From: Dehalococcoidales bacterium
Lineage (GTDB): Bacteria; Chloroflexota; Dehalococcoidia; Dehalococcoidales; UBA3254
Reading direction: 5' to 3'
Length of the DNA stretch: 51,065 bases
Assembly: GCA_016926695.1 (NCBI GenBank)
Contig: JAFGOB010000090.1
Location: forward strand, 1 to 51,065
Shown here: piece by piece, positions 31,988-40,903 of the stretch
How the letters are laid out: each line of letters starts with the position of its first letter
Numbering within the stretch: position 1 is the stretch's first letter
Made by a program: the position numbers and the translations under genes
The notes under the pieces: generated by a model
What the model saw: the letters and a program-made list of their open reading frames with translations, nothing else
Database searches by the model: none
What the model was told of the DNA's origin: nothing

Positions 31988-33286
31988 CTACATCATCTCT
32001 GGCAGGAATGTGCAGATCATGGGAAAAAGACAGAGAACAACAATATTAAGTATATCCGATAAAAGAAAAGGTATCACACCCCGGTAGATCTGACTGAGAG
32101 GAGCGTCTATTACGCCGTTCAGGCCGAAAAGGTTAATGCCGTAAGGCGGAGAGATCTGCCCCATCTCAATCAGTCTTACCATGATCACGCTGTACCAGAC
32201 CAGATCGAAACCCATTGCCTGGGCGGCCGGAAAAAATATGGATATGGTCAGGATTAGAATAGAAATGGCATCGAACATCATGCCGCAGACTATATAGAAT
32301 ACGATGATAAGCGCCATGATTACCCACCGGGAAAGCGGCAGATTTACCAGGAACTCCCCGAAGGTATTGGGTATCTGGGTGACTGCAATAAATCCATTGA
32401 ATACAAATGCGCCTGCCAGCATAATGATAATCATGGCAGACATCTTGGCTACTTCGACCAGTGATGACCAGAAGGTCGCGCCGGTCATCTGCCTCTTGGC
32501 CAGGGATATTATCAGAGCTCCGCCTGCTCCTACTGCTCCGGCCTCGGTGGCAGTAAACAGGCCGCCGTATATGCCTCCCATTACCAGCAGGAAAAGTAAT
32601 ATTACCGCCCAGGTATTGCCAATCGAGCGGAACCTATCTCTCCAGGTGATGCTCAAGGCTGCTGCTGGCGCCACCTTGGGATCAAATTTACACCAAACAA
32701 AGATTGTGGTTACATAGAAAAAGGTGACCAGGAATCCGGGCAGTATACCGGCGATAAAGAGTTTGCCGATGGAAAGATTGGTCAGGATGCCAATCATGAT
32801 GAAGCCCATGCTTGGAGGTATCAATATTCCAAGAGTTCCTCCCACCGAGACCACGCCGGCGGCCAGGGGCATTTTGTAACCGGACCTGCGCATTTCGGGA
32901 TAAGCCACTTTCCCCATCACCAGGGAACCGGCCAGGCTATTGGCGCATATGGCTGCGAAGATAGCGCAGGCTCCGATGGTGGCGATGGCCAGGCCTCCCT
33001 TGAATTTCCCGAACCAGGCCCGGGCCATGTTGTAGGCGTCTTTGCCCAGCCCTCCTTCGGAGACAAAGACCCCCATCAGCATAAAGAGAGGTAAAACAGA
33101 GAAATAGTAGTCATTGATCTTATCGAAAGTGATTATCCCGACATTGGCCAGGGCAGGAGCAATCCCGGTTATCAGGGCGAAGCCGATAAAACCGCATAAA
33201 AGCATGGTATAGCCCACGTTCATACCCAGCATTAGTAGCGCCAGCAGGATCGCCATATCGATTAGCCCGATTACGGTATTGCTCAT
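31988..33286 (-). CDS. dctM: TRAP transporter large membrane subunit (DctM)
   Basis: The large TRAP permease drives uptake of organic acids by a Na+ gradient. The 432 residues hold about 12 helices with family segments FVSEGGLGKDAYNMARAWFG, ANSLAGSLVMGKVAYPEMRR, GTLGILIPPSMGFIMIGILT and the C-terminal QISPPYGINLFGLNG. Its ATG overlaps the stop of dctQ (ATGA). The substrate-binding partner dctP is divergent upstream. The order dctQ-dctM with an opposed dctP is less usual than a single operon. Confidence 0.95.
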   Translation of the reverse strand: MSNTVIGLIDMAILLALLMLGMNVGYTMLLCGFIGFALITGIAPALANVGIITFDKINDYYFSVLPLFMLMGVFVSEGGLGKDAYNMARAWFGKFKGGLAIATIGACAIFAAICANSLAGSLVMGKVAYPEMRRSGYKMPLAAGVVSVGGTLGILIPPSMGFIMIGILTNLSIGKLFIAGILPGFLVTFFYVTTIFVWCKFDPKVAPAAALSITWRDRFRSIGNTWAVILLFLLVMGGIYGGLFTATEAGAVGAGGALIISLAKRQMTGATFWSSLVEVAKMSAMIIIMLAGAFVFNGFIAVTQIPNTFGEFLVNLPLSRWVIMALIIVFYIVCGMMFDAISILILTISIFFPAAQAMGFDLVWYSVIMVRLIEMGQISPPYGINLFGLNGVIDAPLSQIYRGVIPFLLSDILNIVVLCLFPMICTFLPEMM

Positions 33287-33810
33287 TTCTTGAATACCCC
33301 TTTTACGGAATTAAGAAAATCTGTGAAAAAGACAACCGTCGCCCAGGCAAATCCAATCACCATCAGGAGCATGAAAGGCCATACCGGCCAGCGCAGATCA
33401 ATGGTTAGACCGGCAGGCCCGTTGGAGGTATTCTCCATCATCCTGGCTCCTACCTGCCAGCAGACCAGGATACATACCGCAATGGAGGCGAAGAGTGAGA
33501 CGGAAAAAATCACCGCCTGCCACCTGGGTTTGAGACGGCTGGTAACCAGATTGATCATGATGTTGCCCTTGACAAGCTGGCAATAGCCCAGTCCAAGTGA
33601 GCCAGCAATCACCATCAGCAGCCCTACCATTTCAAAGATTCCTTTGATGGGGTGCATGAAACCGCGTCCTATAACGTCTGCAATCGAGACGAACATCATG
33701 ACGCCCAGTGCGGTCGCGGAGATGAAACACAGCACCTTGCTTATCAGGGTTATAGCGCGCATGGTTTTTGATTCTTTAGTTTTTACCGGAGGTGATCCTT
33801 GTTCAGCCAT
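33283..33810 (-). CDS. dctQ: TRAP transporter small membrane subunit (DctQ)
   Basis: The 175-residue protein has four predicted helices with the DctQ pattern (ISKVLCFISATALGVMMFVS, VIGRGFMHP, GYCQLVKGNIMINLV and the C-terminal RWPVWPFMLLMVIGFA). It links DctM and DctP function in tripartite Na+-coupled carriers. A frame from 33846 would add 12 residues; the ATG at 33810 is preferred since GAGGGAGGAGAAGGG lies just upstream. It is translationally coupled to dctM. Confidence 0.92.
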   Translation of the reverse strand: MAEQGSPPVKTKESKTMRAITLISKVLCFISATALGVMMFVSIADVIGRGFMHPIKGIFEMVGLLMVIAGSLGLGYCQLVKGNIMINLVTSRLKPRWQAVIFSVSLFASIAVCILVCWQVGARMMENTSNGPAGLTIDLRWPVWPFMLLMVIGFAWATVVFFTDFLNSVKGVFKK

Positions 33811-34190
33811 CTTCCCTTCTCCTCCCTCTAAGTAAAATACATCCACTTAATCAATAAACGCTATCGACAGAATTTTGAAATTTAAAGACTATTATATACC
33901 CCCATTGGCCAATTGTACACATGTTAGATTGTTGTAATAGACTGTTGTATTTGATGGCAGTGACCCTGTGTAACATTACGTGTTATTTGCTTTAATATCG
34001 TATGTGTATATATTCGAATATACCCCCAAAACAGTCTCGAAATCTTAAATAATAATATCAGGTTATATAATATTAAACTATTGACAAAATAACACAAGTC
34101 CACTATACTGGTCGTTAACCTGTTCGACAGGCATACACCCTGTTCGTTATAGTTAGTCGAAGCTATTATGTTATTGATTTAGGAGGAAAG
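33811..34190. other. Divergent control region of the TRAP genes
   Basis: No gene is present in these 380 AT-rich bases. It holds the dctP promoter at 34081-34109, a palindrome TATATTCGAATATA (34009-34022) and two copies of ATATACCCCCA (33894-33904, 34018-34028). These could bind a regulator shared by the divergent dctQM and dctP transcripts. Confidence 0.5.
34081..34109 (+). promoter_or_regulatory. dctP promoter with downstream repeats
   Basis: TTGACA (34081-34086) and TATACT (34104-34109) are 17 bases apart. Just downstream, CCTGT-TCG-ACAGG (34119-34131) overlaps the expected start of transcription, and CCTGTTCG recurs at 34139-34146, 20 bases on. This is about two DNA turns and suits a dimeric repressor. 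Confidence 0.65.
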
Positions 34191-35312
34191 ATGAAAAAGT
34201 ACCTGGTTTTCCCGGCAGCGCTTCTGGTTATTTGCGCCCTGTTGCTGGTCGGGTGCAGCAGTGAAACAACCACTGCTCCTGCCAAGACGACGGCGGCTCA
34301 GCCTGCAACAACGGCAGCACAGCCGGCAACTTCTGCCCAACCGGCAGCAGCACCCAAAACAATGAAAATCAACTATACCATGCCCAAAGGGGCCGGAATG
34401 GGGGCAGCTTTCGACTGGTTTGCTGTTGAGTTTGAAAAGAGGACCAATGGCCGCTATAAGTGCGAAATCTATCCCAGCGGCACATTGCTGGCTCCTCCCG
34501 CTACTCTGGACGGCGTTAAGAAAAACATCGCCCAGATGTCCCTTTTTGTTCTGGGAATCAATCCGGGCTTTCCCCTCACCATGCTTACCGGTCTGCCTTC
34601 TTTCGGATTTCAGATGAATGATGTAGATACAGCCCTGGAGGGCAACAAAGCGGCTCTGGAATTTTTAAATCTACCCGAGGTCAAAGGCGAATGGAAAGAT
34701 ATCAAGCTCGTCTGTACGGCTGAGCTAGACAGCAATATCCTGATAAGCAAAGACAAGGAAATTCGCGTGCCGGCCGATTTTAAAGGTTTAAAGATCGGGG
34801 GCAGCGGCTACGTCATGGAAATTGTCAACAAAAACGGCGGAGCCACGGTAACCCAGATGCCTCCCGATATGTACATGAACCTGGACAAGGGCGTGGTCAA
34901 CGGATCTGTTACCGGCTACGGGATGATACACGATTATCATATCCCTGAAATCGTTGACTACTTCCTGGATGTGGACCTCGGTTCCGGTATGTTCCCGACC
35001 ATCATCAATAAAGAGTTCTATGAAGGTATGACTGAAGAAGATAAGGGAATTTTCCATCAAACAATAGCAGAATTTGAAAAAATGTCTGCTGAATCTTCAC
35101 TTGTGGCCCGCAATGGTGGAATAAATGATATTAAAGCGGCCGGCAAAACAGTCTCCCCCTTGACGCCTGCTGAAAAGGCCGAATGGGATAAATCTATCAA
35201 TATTGCCAGGCAGGCATGGATTGATGATTGCGTTAAAGCCGGAGTATCGGCGGATACATGCGAAAAAGTATACGCAGACTGGGAGAAAATCTACCAGAAA
35301 TACCACAAATAG
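34191..35312 (+). CDS. dctP: TRAP transporter substrate-binding lipoprotein (DctP family)
   Basis: The 373-residue protein has a lipoprotein signal (LLVICALLLVGC, Cys22), a Thr/Ala/Pro-rich linker (residues about 25-55), and a DctP/TAXI-like binding domain: FAVEFEKRTNGRYKCEIYPS, then IRVPADFKGLKIGGSGYVME and NKEFYEGMTEEDKGIFHQTI. Being a lipoprotein means it is tethered, as in organisms with one membrane. The usual Arg that holds substrate carboxylate is not clearly identifiable to me, so the ligand is unknown. AGGAGGAAAG precedes the ATG. A strong terminator follows at 35334. Confidence 0.9.
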   Translation: MKKYLVFPAALLVICALLLVGCSSETTTAPAKTTAAQPATTAAQPATSAQPAAAPKTMKINYTMPKGAGMGAAFDWFAVEFEKRTNGRYKCEIYPSGTLLAPPATLDGVKKNIAQMSLFVLGINPGFPLTMLTGLPSFGFQMNDVDTALEGNKAALEFLNLPEVKGEWKDIKLVCTAELDSNILISKDKEIRVPADFKGLKIGGSGYVMEIVNKNGGATVTQMPPDMYMNLDKGVVNGSVTGYGMIHDYHIPEIVDYFLDVDLGSGMFPTIINKEFYEGMTEEDKGIFHQTIAEFEKMSAESSLVARNGGINDIKAAGKTVSPLTPAEKAEWDKSINIARQAWIDDCVKAGVSADTCEKVYADWEKIYQKYHK

Positions 35313-35333
35313 TCTCACATTATAGCACACTAA

Positions 35334-35367
35334 AAAAACCGGCAGGGCCTATCCCCTGCCGGTTTTT
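35334..35367. terminator. Strong bidirectional terminator after dctP
   Basis: AAAAACCGGCAGGG (35334-35347) pairs fully with CCCTGCCGGTTTTT (35354-35367) around a six-base loop. The A-run on one side and T-run on the other allow function on either strand; here it ends dctP 22 bases past its stop. Confidence 0.9.
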
Positions 35368-35498
35368 AATGACTGCATCTTCAATCTTTAGTCGATAATA
35401 ATGGTAAGATCCTCTTGCCGGGAATCAATAGCAAGACCTGTAGTTTGCTTGTCGTTTCCGGTTCAATATTGCCCGGCCGTAAATAATCTATATTGCTT

Positions 35499-35942
35499 CT
35501 ACCCCTGCTTGATACCGGGAGGCAGCGCGGCATAATCCACGAACTCAAGCCAGACGCCGTGTCCCTCTTCCGGAGGCACCCAGGCTATCCTGAAGGGGTG
35601 ACCGGGATGTATGGAGGCCTGGTAGTCATCCTCAACCATTACTCCCTTGTCCCTGAGGGATTTGACCTCTGCATCAAAGTCTTCCACGAATATTGAAAGT
35701 CCGAAGACCCCTTCTCCTCTTTCGCTCAAAAAGCGGCTGAAGCGTGTTTCAACATCCATTTTGGGCTCAATGAACTCGATCCTGGCTCCCTGCGGGGTTT
35801 GGAGCATGGCTACGCGGCACTCCGGCAGGTTGCCGATGGGACGGCCCGGTTCCGGTTTCAAATGCGCTATTTTATCATAGGATTGAAGGGCCTCTTCCAT
35901 GTTCTTTACCACCATCGTGACATGGTCTATCTTCTTTATCAT
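35499..35942 (-). CDS. VOC-family (glyoxalase / methylmalonyl-CoA epimerase-like) protein
   Basis: The 147-residue protein is built of two beta-alpha-beta-beta-beta units: KKIDHVTMVVKNMEEALQSY and GVFGLSIFVEDFDAEVKSL. Metal ligands His7, the Glu in ARIEFIEP and the C-terminal Glu in GVWLEFVDY are present. The His that opens the second unit in epimerases (HHIAFEV) is replaced by Phe-Gly, so the site is probably altered and epimerase activity is uncertain. The start is 14 bases after the stop of the CocE/NonD-type hydrolase gene, so the two are one operon and may act on one substrate. Confidence 0.8.
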   Translation of the reverse strand: MIKKIDHVTMVVKNMEEALQSYDKIAHLKPEPGRPIGNLPECRVAMLQTPQGARIEFIEPKMDVETRFSRFLSERGEGVFGLSIFVEDFDAEVKSLRDKGVMVEDDYQASIHPGHPFRIAWVPPEEGHGVWLEFVDYAALPPGIKQG

Positions 35943-35956
35943 CGTATTCTTCTCCG

Positions 35957-37681
35957 TTAAAGCATATTATCGTCGGCCAAAAGCTCCATCAAAGAGGGTT
36001 TCTTCCCTGTGATCGGAAGCAATAAATGTGATTGGTACTCCCTGTTACGGTATATTTTATGCAGTGTTGTCCGGCTGCTGCAGAGATGCGGATGGAAATG
36101 GATCTGCATTTCAGGGTCTCTGGGAGACTCCATACTGCCGATTGTGAGCCTTATCCTGTGTCCCGCTGTGAATACGTTGGAAATAGCGCCCAGGTCAATA
36201 TTGTATTCATATATTTCACCAGGTTTGACAGGATCAACACTGGTATCGCTGTAATATGGCCTCAAGGGGGTGGACTTCTGCGGGTCCAGGGTCCGATGGG
36301 AAGCTTTAAGATATCCGCCGCAGACTCCATCGAAGGTCCCGCCGGGGGCGACATCCTGTACCTTCACAATCCAACTGGTATCATCCTGGTCGATGGATGC
36401 GAACAGCTTGAGAGAGACAGGGCCGATAACCTCCAGGTTTTCAGGTAGGGGAGGACTCTGGTAGATAACGTTGTCCCTCTTATTGGAAAGGTGCAGCGGC
36501 TGCTGTAAAAAACAGTCCGGCTCATTTTGAAACAGTTCGGGGGCAAAGGAAAGCCCTTCCCAGCGTCGCAGGTAACAGGGAGTCCATGCGGTCCCGGGCA
36601 GGGGCCATTCCTGCTCGTAGCGATAGTGGTTTATTCCCGTCACAAACATTTTAATGGGGGGCTCTTCCATCAGGCCGGTATCTATTCCCTTCAGCCAGTG
36701 ATCGTACCAGCGGATAAACAGCTCGATGTCCTCCCTCCAGGGCCGCTCTTCCGGATCTGTGGGTTTGACCAGGATTTTCTTGATAGTATCTATGCCGTTA
36801 TATATGTCCCAGAAGCTGGTCCCACGGGCGCACTTGCCGATGATGTAGGTGGGTATCTTGATGCGGTCGTAGAACGGGTATACCGAGCGGTCCTGCCAGT
36901 ACAGCCCGTTCAACGGATTAAGCAGCATATCGAAAAATTGCGGGTTCTTAAAAGGATAATGCAGGAGATGGTACAGGTTGGGAAAGGATTTGATATCCGG
37001 GTCATTCAGCCTTTCCTGTACCCGGCGTTCGAGCTCTTCAGGCGGAAGCTTCTTGACCATTTCAGACACCACATTTCTGGCGGCAAAACCGCTGGTACCG
37101 GCCCTGCCGTAATAGACACCGTACTGAAATAAGCTCAGCACGCCTCCTGCATAGGCGTCATGATAGTAGTCTGCTACCAGATGGGTTGGGAAAATGGCCT
37201 TCAGATGAGGAGGTTGCTTGATGGCGGTCTTTAACTGGATGCCTCCGTAATAGGAATAGCCGGTCATGCCCACATTGCCGTTACACCAGGGTTGCTGCGC
37301 GGCCCATTCAACCAGGTCGTAGCCGTCTATCCCATCCTGGGTTGTCATACCCCCGTAGCTTTCACCTTCCGATTTACCGGTGCCCCTGGCATCGGCAACC
37401 ACATGTATGTAGCCTCTCGGTACGATTTCGGAGGTGTCTCCGCATTCCAGGTTGCCGTCCCAGACGGCGCTTTTTTTAAGCGGCTGGGGAGGAAAGGGCA
37501 TTTCCACTGCATCTTTCCCCCACGGTCCTATCGCCAGCAGGACCGGGAATTTTCCCGGGGCACCAGGTTTAAAAACATCTACAGCCAGGCGTACACCGTC
37601 ACGCATGGTCACATAAACATCTTTTTCGACCTTGATGCCATACCGGGGTTGACTGATGAGTTCACGCCAGTTGTCCTTCAT
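35957..37681 (-). CDS. CocE/NonD-family alpha/beta hydrolase (X-Pro dipeptidyl-peptidase S15-like)
   Basis: The 574-residue protein has an alpha/beta-hydrolase domain: VVADARGTGKSEGE (about residues 92-105), the nucleophile elbow GMTGYSYYGGIQLKTA (about 137-152, Ser in G-Y-S-Y-Y-G) and a later Asp/His region. A C-terminal jelly-roll domain follows (about 365-560), with VIGPVSLKLFASIDQDDTSW and AGHRIRLTIGSMESPR. Members cleave esters such as cocaine, amides or X-Pro peptides; substrate is unknown here. No signal peptide is seen, so it is cytoplasmic. GAGGAAC lies before the ATG. It is the first gene of an operon with the VOC protein. Confidence 0.88.
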   Translation of the reverse strand: MKDNWRELISQPRYGIKVEKDVYVTMRDGVRLAVDVFKPGAPGKFPVLLAIGPWGKDAVEMPFPPQPLKKSAVWDGNLECGDTSEIVPRGYIHVVADARGTGKSEGESYGGMTTQDGIDGYDLVEWAAQQPWCNGNVGMTGYSYYGGIQLKTAIKQPPHLKAIFPTHLVADYYHDAYAGGVLSLFQYGVYYGRAGTSGFAARNVVSEMVKKLPPEELERRVQERLNDPDIKSFPNLYHLLHYPFKNPQFFDMLLNPLNGLYWQDRSVYPFYDRIKIPTYIIGKCARGTSFWDIYNGIDTIKKILVKPTDPEERPWREDIELFIRWYDHWLKGIDTGLMEEPPIKMFVTGINHYRYEQEWPLPGTAWTPCYLRRWEGLSFAPELFQNEPDCFLQQPLHLSNKRDNVIYQSPPLPENLEVIGPVSLKLFASIDQDDTSWIVKVQDVAPGGTFDGVCGGYLKASHRTLDPQKSTPLRPYYSDTSVDPVKPGEIYEYNIDLGAISNVFTAGHRIRLTIGSMESPRDPEMQIHFHPHLCSSRTTLHKIYRNREYQSHLLLPITGKKPSLMELLADDNML

Positions 37682-37921
37682 AGTTCCTCCAATTTGTGAT
37701 TGTATTTAGCCTCCAGGGCGTCCCCATGATGCATAATGGTACCTGTGGAGATAGGATGTGCTCCACCTCTTTCGTGAATGCAGACCTCCGCAGTTGGTAA
37801 ACCACGGATAATATATATAAAATACACAAACCCGCCGGTGAATTCAAGCGAGTATAGATATAATATGTCCACTTTTTTGTTATATGATATTAAATACAGA
37901 GCTAATTTCAAGGATGCATGA

Positions 37922-39607
37922 ATGAACCTCTCTTCTCTGCCCGGTAATAGTATAACCAGGCGTATCAGGCGTTTTCAGCATGTTGTCAATGTGCTGGTCA
38001 AACATGGTTTTGCCGAAGCCTTGACGCGCATTCGCGTCTGGGAAACCGGACGAATAGAGCGGAACATCCTCAGGCTTCACCCAAAAGTTGTGCATGAACG
38101 GAGCACGGGGGAGCGTTTACGCCTGGTATTGGAGGAACTTGGCCCTACCTTTATAAAATTGGGGCAGATGCTCAGTACCAGGCCTGATCTGGTGCCTGCT
38201 GAAATCATAGTTGAGCTGAAGAAACTCCAGCTCGGAGTATATTTTATCCCCTCGGAAGTCATCAGGAAGGTTGTAGAAACAGAGCTGGGTAAGCCCGTGG
38301 AAAAGGTATTTGACAGCTTTGGAGAAGAACCCCTGGCGGCTGCCTCGCTGGCCCAGGTCCACAGAGCGGTCTACAAGGGGCATCAGGTCGTTTTGAAGGT
38401 CCAGCGTCCCGGAGTTCATGAGATCACAGAGATGGATATCGAGGTTATGCGTATCCTGGCCTCGTTGGCTGAACGCTATTCACCCGCTCTATATCTTATC
38501 AACTCGGTAGGACTGGTGGATGAGTTTGCCCTTCAGATAAAAAAAGAACTGGATTTCTTGATGGAGGCCCATAACATGGTCCGCTTCAACAAGAATTTCA
38601 CAGGCGATACCACTATTCATGTCCCGGAAGTATATATTGAACTATGTACTCGCCGGCTGGTTGTCATGGAATTCATAGATGGCATAAATATCTCCAATAC
38701 GGGGAAATTGGAAGAAGAGGGTTATAACCTTCCGTTGATAGCGAGAAGGGGGGCGGTGCTGGGATTCAGGGCTATTTTTGAGTTTGGTTTCTTTCATGCC
38801 GATCCCCATCCCGGCAATATAATCGTGCTTCCGGATAACGTTATCGGGCTGGTCGACTATGGAATGATGGCCACGCTGTCTTTACGCGATAGGGAGAGAC
38901 TGGCGAAACTGGTCTACTTTATATCCATCCGGGACGATAAGCATGTCGCCAGAGCCCTGAACGAGCTCATGGAATCGGAAGATACCATCCCTTCCGAAGA
39001 CCTTGAGCCTTCCATGACAGCGATTATTAACGAATACGGGGATTTACCCCCCCGCGAAATGCACTTTGCATATATGCTATTTGCCATGATGCGCTCAGTC
39101 ATGACCCACGGGGCCAGGCTCCGTCCCCAACTGATATGGCTGACAAAAAGCATCGCTTCACAGGAGGAGATGGCTTTCTACCTTAATGCCGATTTTAACC
39201 TGATGGAGCTGGGCAGGCCTTTTGCTCAGAGACTGCTTTACCAAAGGCTTAATCCCATCCACGGATCAAGGGACCTCCTCTTCTGGCTGGTGGATATTTT
39301 CAATATGGCCAGAGAACTGCCCTATGACGCAGGTATAATCATGCGGGAGTTACGCAAGGGACGGATCAAGATAGAGTTTGAGCACCTGGGCCTCGATCCC
39401 ATGCGGCGTACAATGGAAAGGATGGCTAACCGGAACGCCCTTACCAATATTATTGTGTCTTTGCTGATCTCTTCCTCGGTAATTACCCTGGCGAAGATAC
39501 CTCCTTTTGTTGGCAATATTCCTCTGCTGGGATTTCTCGGCTACCTGCTGGCAGGATTCCTGGCAGTGATACTGGTCTTCTCCATCTTCTTCGGCAGCCG
39601 TCGCTAA
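37922..39607 (+). CDS. UbiB/ABC1/ADCK-family atypical kinase
   Basis: The 561-residue protein shows the family hallmarks: FIKLGQMLSTRPDLVP (the KxGQ motif, about residues 78-93), EPLAAASLAQVHRA (Ala-rich loop, about 136-149), VLKVQRPG with the catalytic Lys, FHADPHPGNI and VDYGMM of the active site. Two C-terminal helices (about 500-555, IIVSLLISSSVITL and the last 30 residues) anchor it in the membrane. Homologues act in ubiquinone, menaquinone or other isoprenoid-lipid metabolism, with ATPase more than kinase activity. Neighbouring genes do not show the lipid involved. Its start has no strong ribosome site (CAAGGATGCATGA precedes it). Confidence 0.92.
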   Translation: MNLSSLPGNSITRRIRRFQHVVNVLVKHGFAEALTRIRVWETGRIERNILRLHPKVVHERSTGERLRLVLEELGPTFIKLGQMLSTRPDLVPAEIIVELKKLQLGVYFIPSEVIRKVVETELGKPVEKVFDSFGEEPLAAASLAQVHRAVYKGHQVVLKVQRPGVHEITEMDIEVMRILASLAERYSPALYLINSVGLVDEFALQIKKELDFLMEAHNMVRFNKNFTGDTTIHVPEVYIELCTRRLVVMEFIDGINISNTGKLEEEGYNLPLIARRGAVLGFRAIFEFGFFHADPHPGNIIVLPDNVIGLVDYGMMATLSLRDRERLAKLVYFISIRDDKHVARALNELMESEDTIPSEDLEPSMTAIINEYGDLPPREMHFAYMLFAMMRSVMTHGARLRPQLIWLTKSIASQEEMAFYLNADFNLMELGRPFAQRLLYQRLNPIHGSRDLLFWLVDIFNMARELPYDAGIIMRELRKGRIKIEFEHLGLDPMRRTMERMANRNALTNIIVSLLISSSVITLAKIPPFVGNIPLLGFLGYLLAGFLAVILVFSIFFGSRR

Positions 39608-39794
39608 TCGATACAAGTTGGCTTTCGAACTCTATGTGCTGCATTCACCCTCACTGTGCAACCAGGGACATAGTTTGCGCGGTTCTCCCCTCAATGGAGA
39701 AGAATGATTCAAAGATAGAGGATGGACTTCCGCTATAGCGGAGGAAGGGTTGCCTGGTGTTTTATTGAGGAAAGCCCTGGTAGGAATTTGGGGG
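39608..39794. other. Convergent spacer without a gene
   Basis: The interval contains the small palindrome CCGCTATAGCGG near 39729-39740 and no recognisable gene or strong terminator. Short frames in it overlap each other and show no conserved pattern. Confidence 0.35.
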
Positions 39795-40247
39795 TTAGTC
39801 GCCTCCGAAAAGTCGTTTCCACCATGGCAATCTGGGTTTGGGTGTTTCAAGAACTTTTATTTTTTCCTCGAGAAGGCGTATGCTGTCCTGGGCAGGGGCC
39901 AGGAGATTTTCCTTGGCCTTGATTTGTTCTTCGAGGTTCCGTATACGTTCGGTGGCTGCTCCGAGTTGAGCGGCCAGGCGCATGTTTTCCTGGTAGAGCA
40001 TCTGGATATCAAGGCCGTTGTCATGTTCTTCGGGGACAATGTCCACTGTTCCCTGTGCCCTGGCCTGGGCTTCCGCTTCCTGCTTGAGGTGTTCCGGGAT
40101 ATCCGTAACACGATATTCGTCACCGAACTTGGTGGGTACCTTCGTCGAAGGCAATTTCCCGGATTTGATATAACGACGGATGGTTTTTGAACTCAGATTG
40201 AGCATTCCCGCCACTTCTGAAATAGAGTAGGATGTTGTATTTTCCAC
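39795..40247 (-). CDS. Helix-turn-helix (excisionase/MerR-like) coiled-coil protein
   Basis: The 150-residue protein has an N-terminal helix-turn-helix of the excisionase/MerR type (SISEVAGMLNLSSKTIRRYI, then the wing KFGDEYRVTDIPEHL), a coiled coil of some 60 residues (about 78-135) and a Trp-rich basic end (LPWWKRLFGGD) that may touch membrane or a partner. It looks like a chromosomal regulator rather than a phage excisionase, since no integrase is near. The start is GTG, with GGGGAG six bases ahead. An 11-bp inverted repeat just upstream (40270-40298) suggests autoregulation. Confidence 0.75.
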   Translation of the reverse strand: MENTTSYSISEVAGMLNLSSKTIRRYIKSGKLPSTKVPTKFGDEYRVTDIPEHLKQEAEAQARAQGTVDIVPEEHDNGLDIQMLYQENMRLAAQLGAATERIRNLEEQIKAKENLLAPAQDSIRLLEEKIKVLETPKPRLPWWKRLFGGD

Positions 40248-40269
40248 AGCTCGCTCCCCGGAATGAAGT

Positions 40270-40298
40270 AACAGGGTATGGACAGGGCATACCCTGTT
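40270..40298. promoter_or_regulatory. Inverted repeat upstream of the helix-turn-helix gene
   Basis: AACAGGGTATG (40270-40280) and CATACCCTGTT (40288-40298) are perfect 11-bp arms with a seven-base centre. The site ends 22 bases before the GTG start on the minus strand. The likely binder is the adjacent DNA-binding protein. Confidence 0.55.
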
Positions 40299-40426
40299 AA
40301 CTAAATATTAACACAGACGGTACAAAAAGGTAAGCGAATCCCTTTTATAACGGAGCAGAGGCAGAAGTCTGTCTCTGCAAGAAAAAACGAGGTTGTGAGC
40401 TGAAGAATGCGGTGAAGCGTTCCGTT

Positions 40427-40903
40427 TTATTTCTTTGAGACCGCATGTTTGGCTCTCACGGTTAAAACAGGAATATTGCTCTGGTGAAGCACTTTGTCGG
40501 TAACGCTGCCCAGCGCCCATCTGCCCAGCCCGGAACGTCCGTGGGAGGACATGGCGATCAGGTCGGCGTTGATTTCATTGGCTGTTTTGATAATCTGTTC
40601 TGCGGCATGTCCGAATATTACATTTATATTAACGGTAATACCCATGTCTTTCAGTCCCCTGGCTGCTTTTTCCAGGTAGGCGGTTGCATTCTGTGATATC
40701 CTGGCCATATCCTTTTCATTGTAAGGCAATTGGGCTGCATCCGCACCGGTAATGAAATCGTAAGTCACCTCGGATATTACCTGAATCAAGGTGACCTCAA
40801 CGTTTGTGGAAGGCAACATTTTTTTTACCAGGTTTTCAACATGAACCAGAGCCCCTTCCCCAACTTCCGACCCATCCAGGGGTACCAAAATTTTTTCGTA
40901 CAT
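40427..40903 (-). CDS. Universal stress protein (UspA family), copy 1
   Basis: The 158-residue protein has the Usp alpha/beta fold: KILVPLDGSEVGEGAL at the N terminus, IKTANEINADLIAMSSHGRS and the ATP-binding motif GRSGLGRWALGSVTDKVLH (G-x2-G-x9-G-S). It likely binds ATP and acts in stress or energy signalling. GGGAG lies before the ATG. It is divergent from a response regulator and closely related to the second Usp at 47350, which keeps the same layout. The pair frame the acetate transporter and two-component genes. Confidence 0.92.
   Translation of the reverse strand: MYEKILVPLDGSEVGEGALVHVENLVKKMLPSTNVEVTLIQVISEVTYDFITGADAAQLPYNEKDMARISQNATAYLEKAARGLKDMGITVNINVIFGHAAEQIIKTANEINADLIAMSSHGRSGLGRWALGSVTDKVLHQSNIPVLTVRAKHAVSKK

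Noticed and set aside
39795..40247. Prophage excisionase
   Set aside because: No integrase, attachment-site repeat or phage gene is near; the coiled-coil and Trp-rich tail do not fit a phage excisionase.
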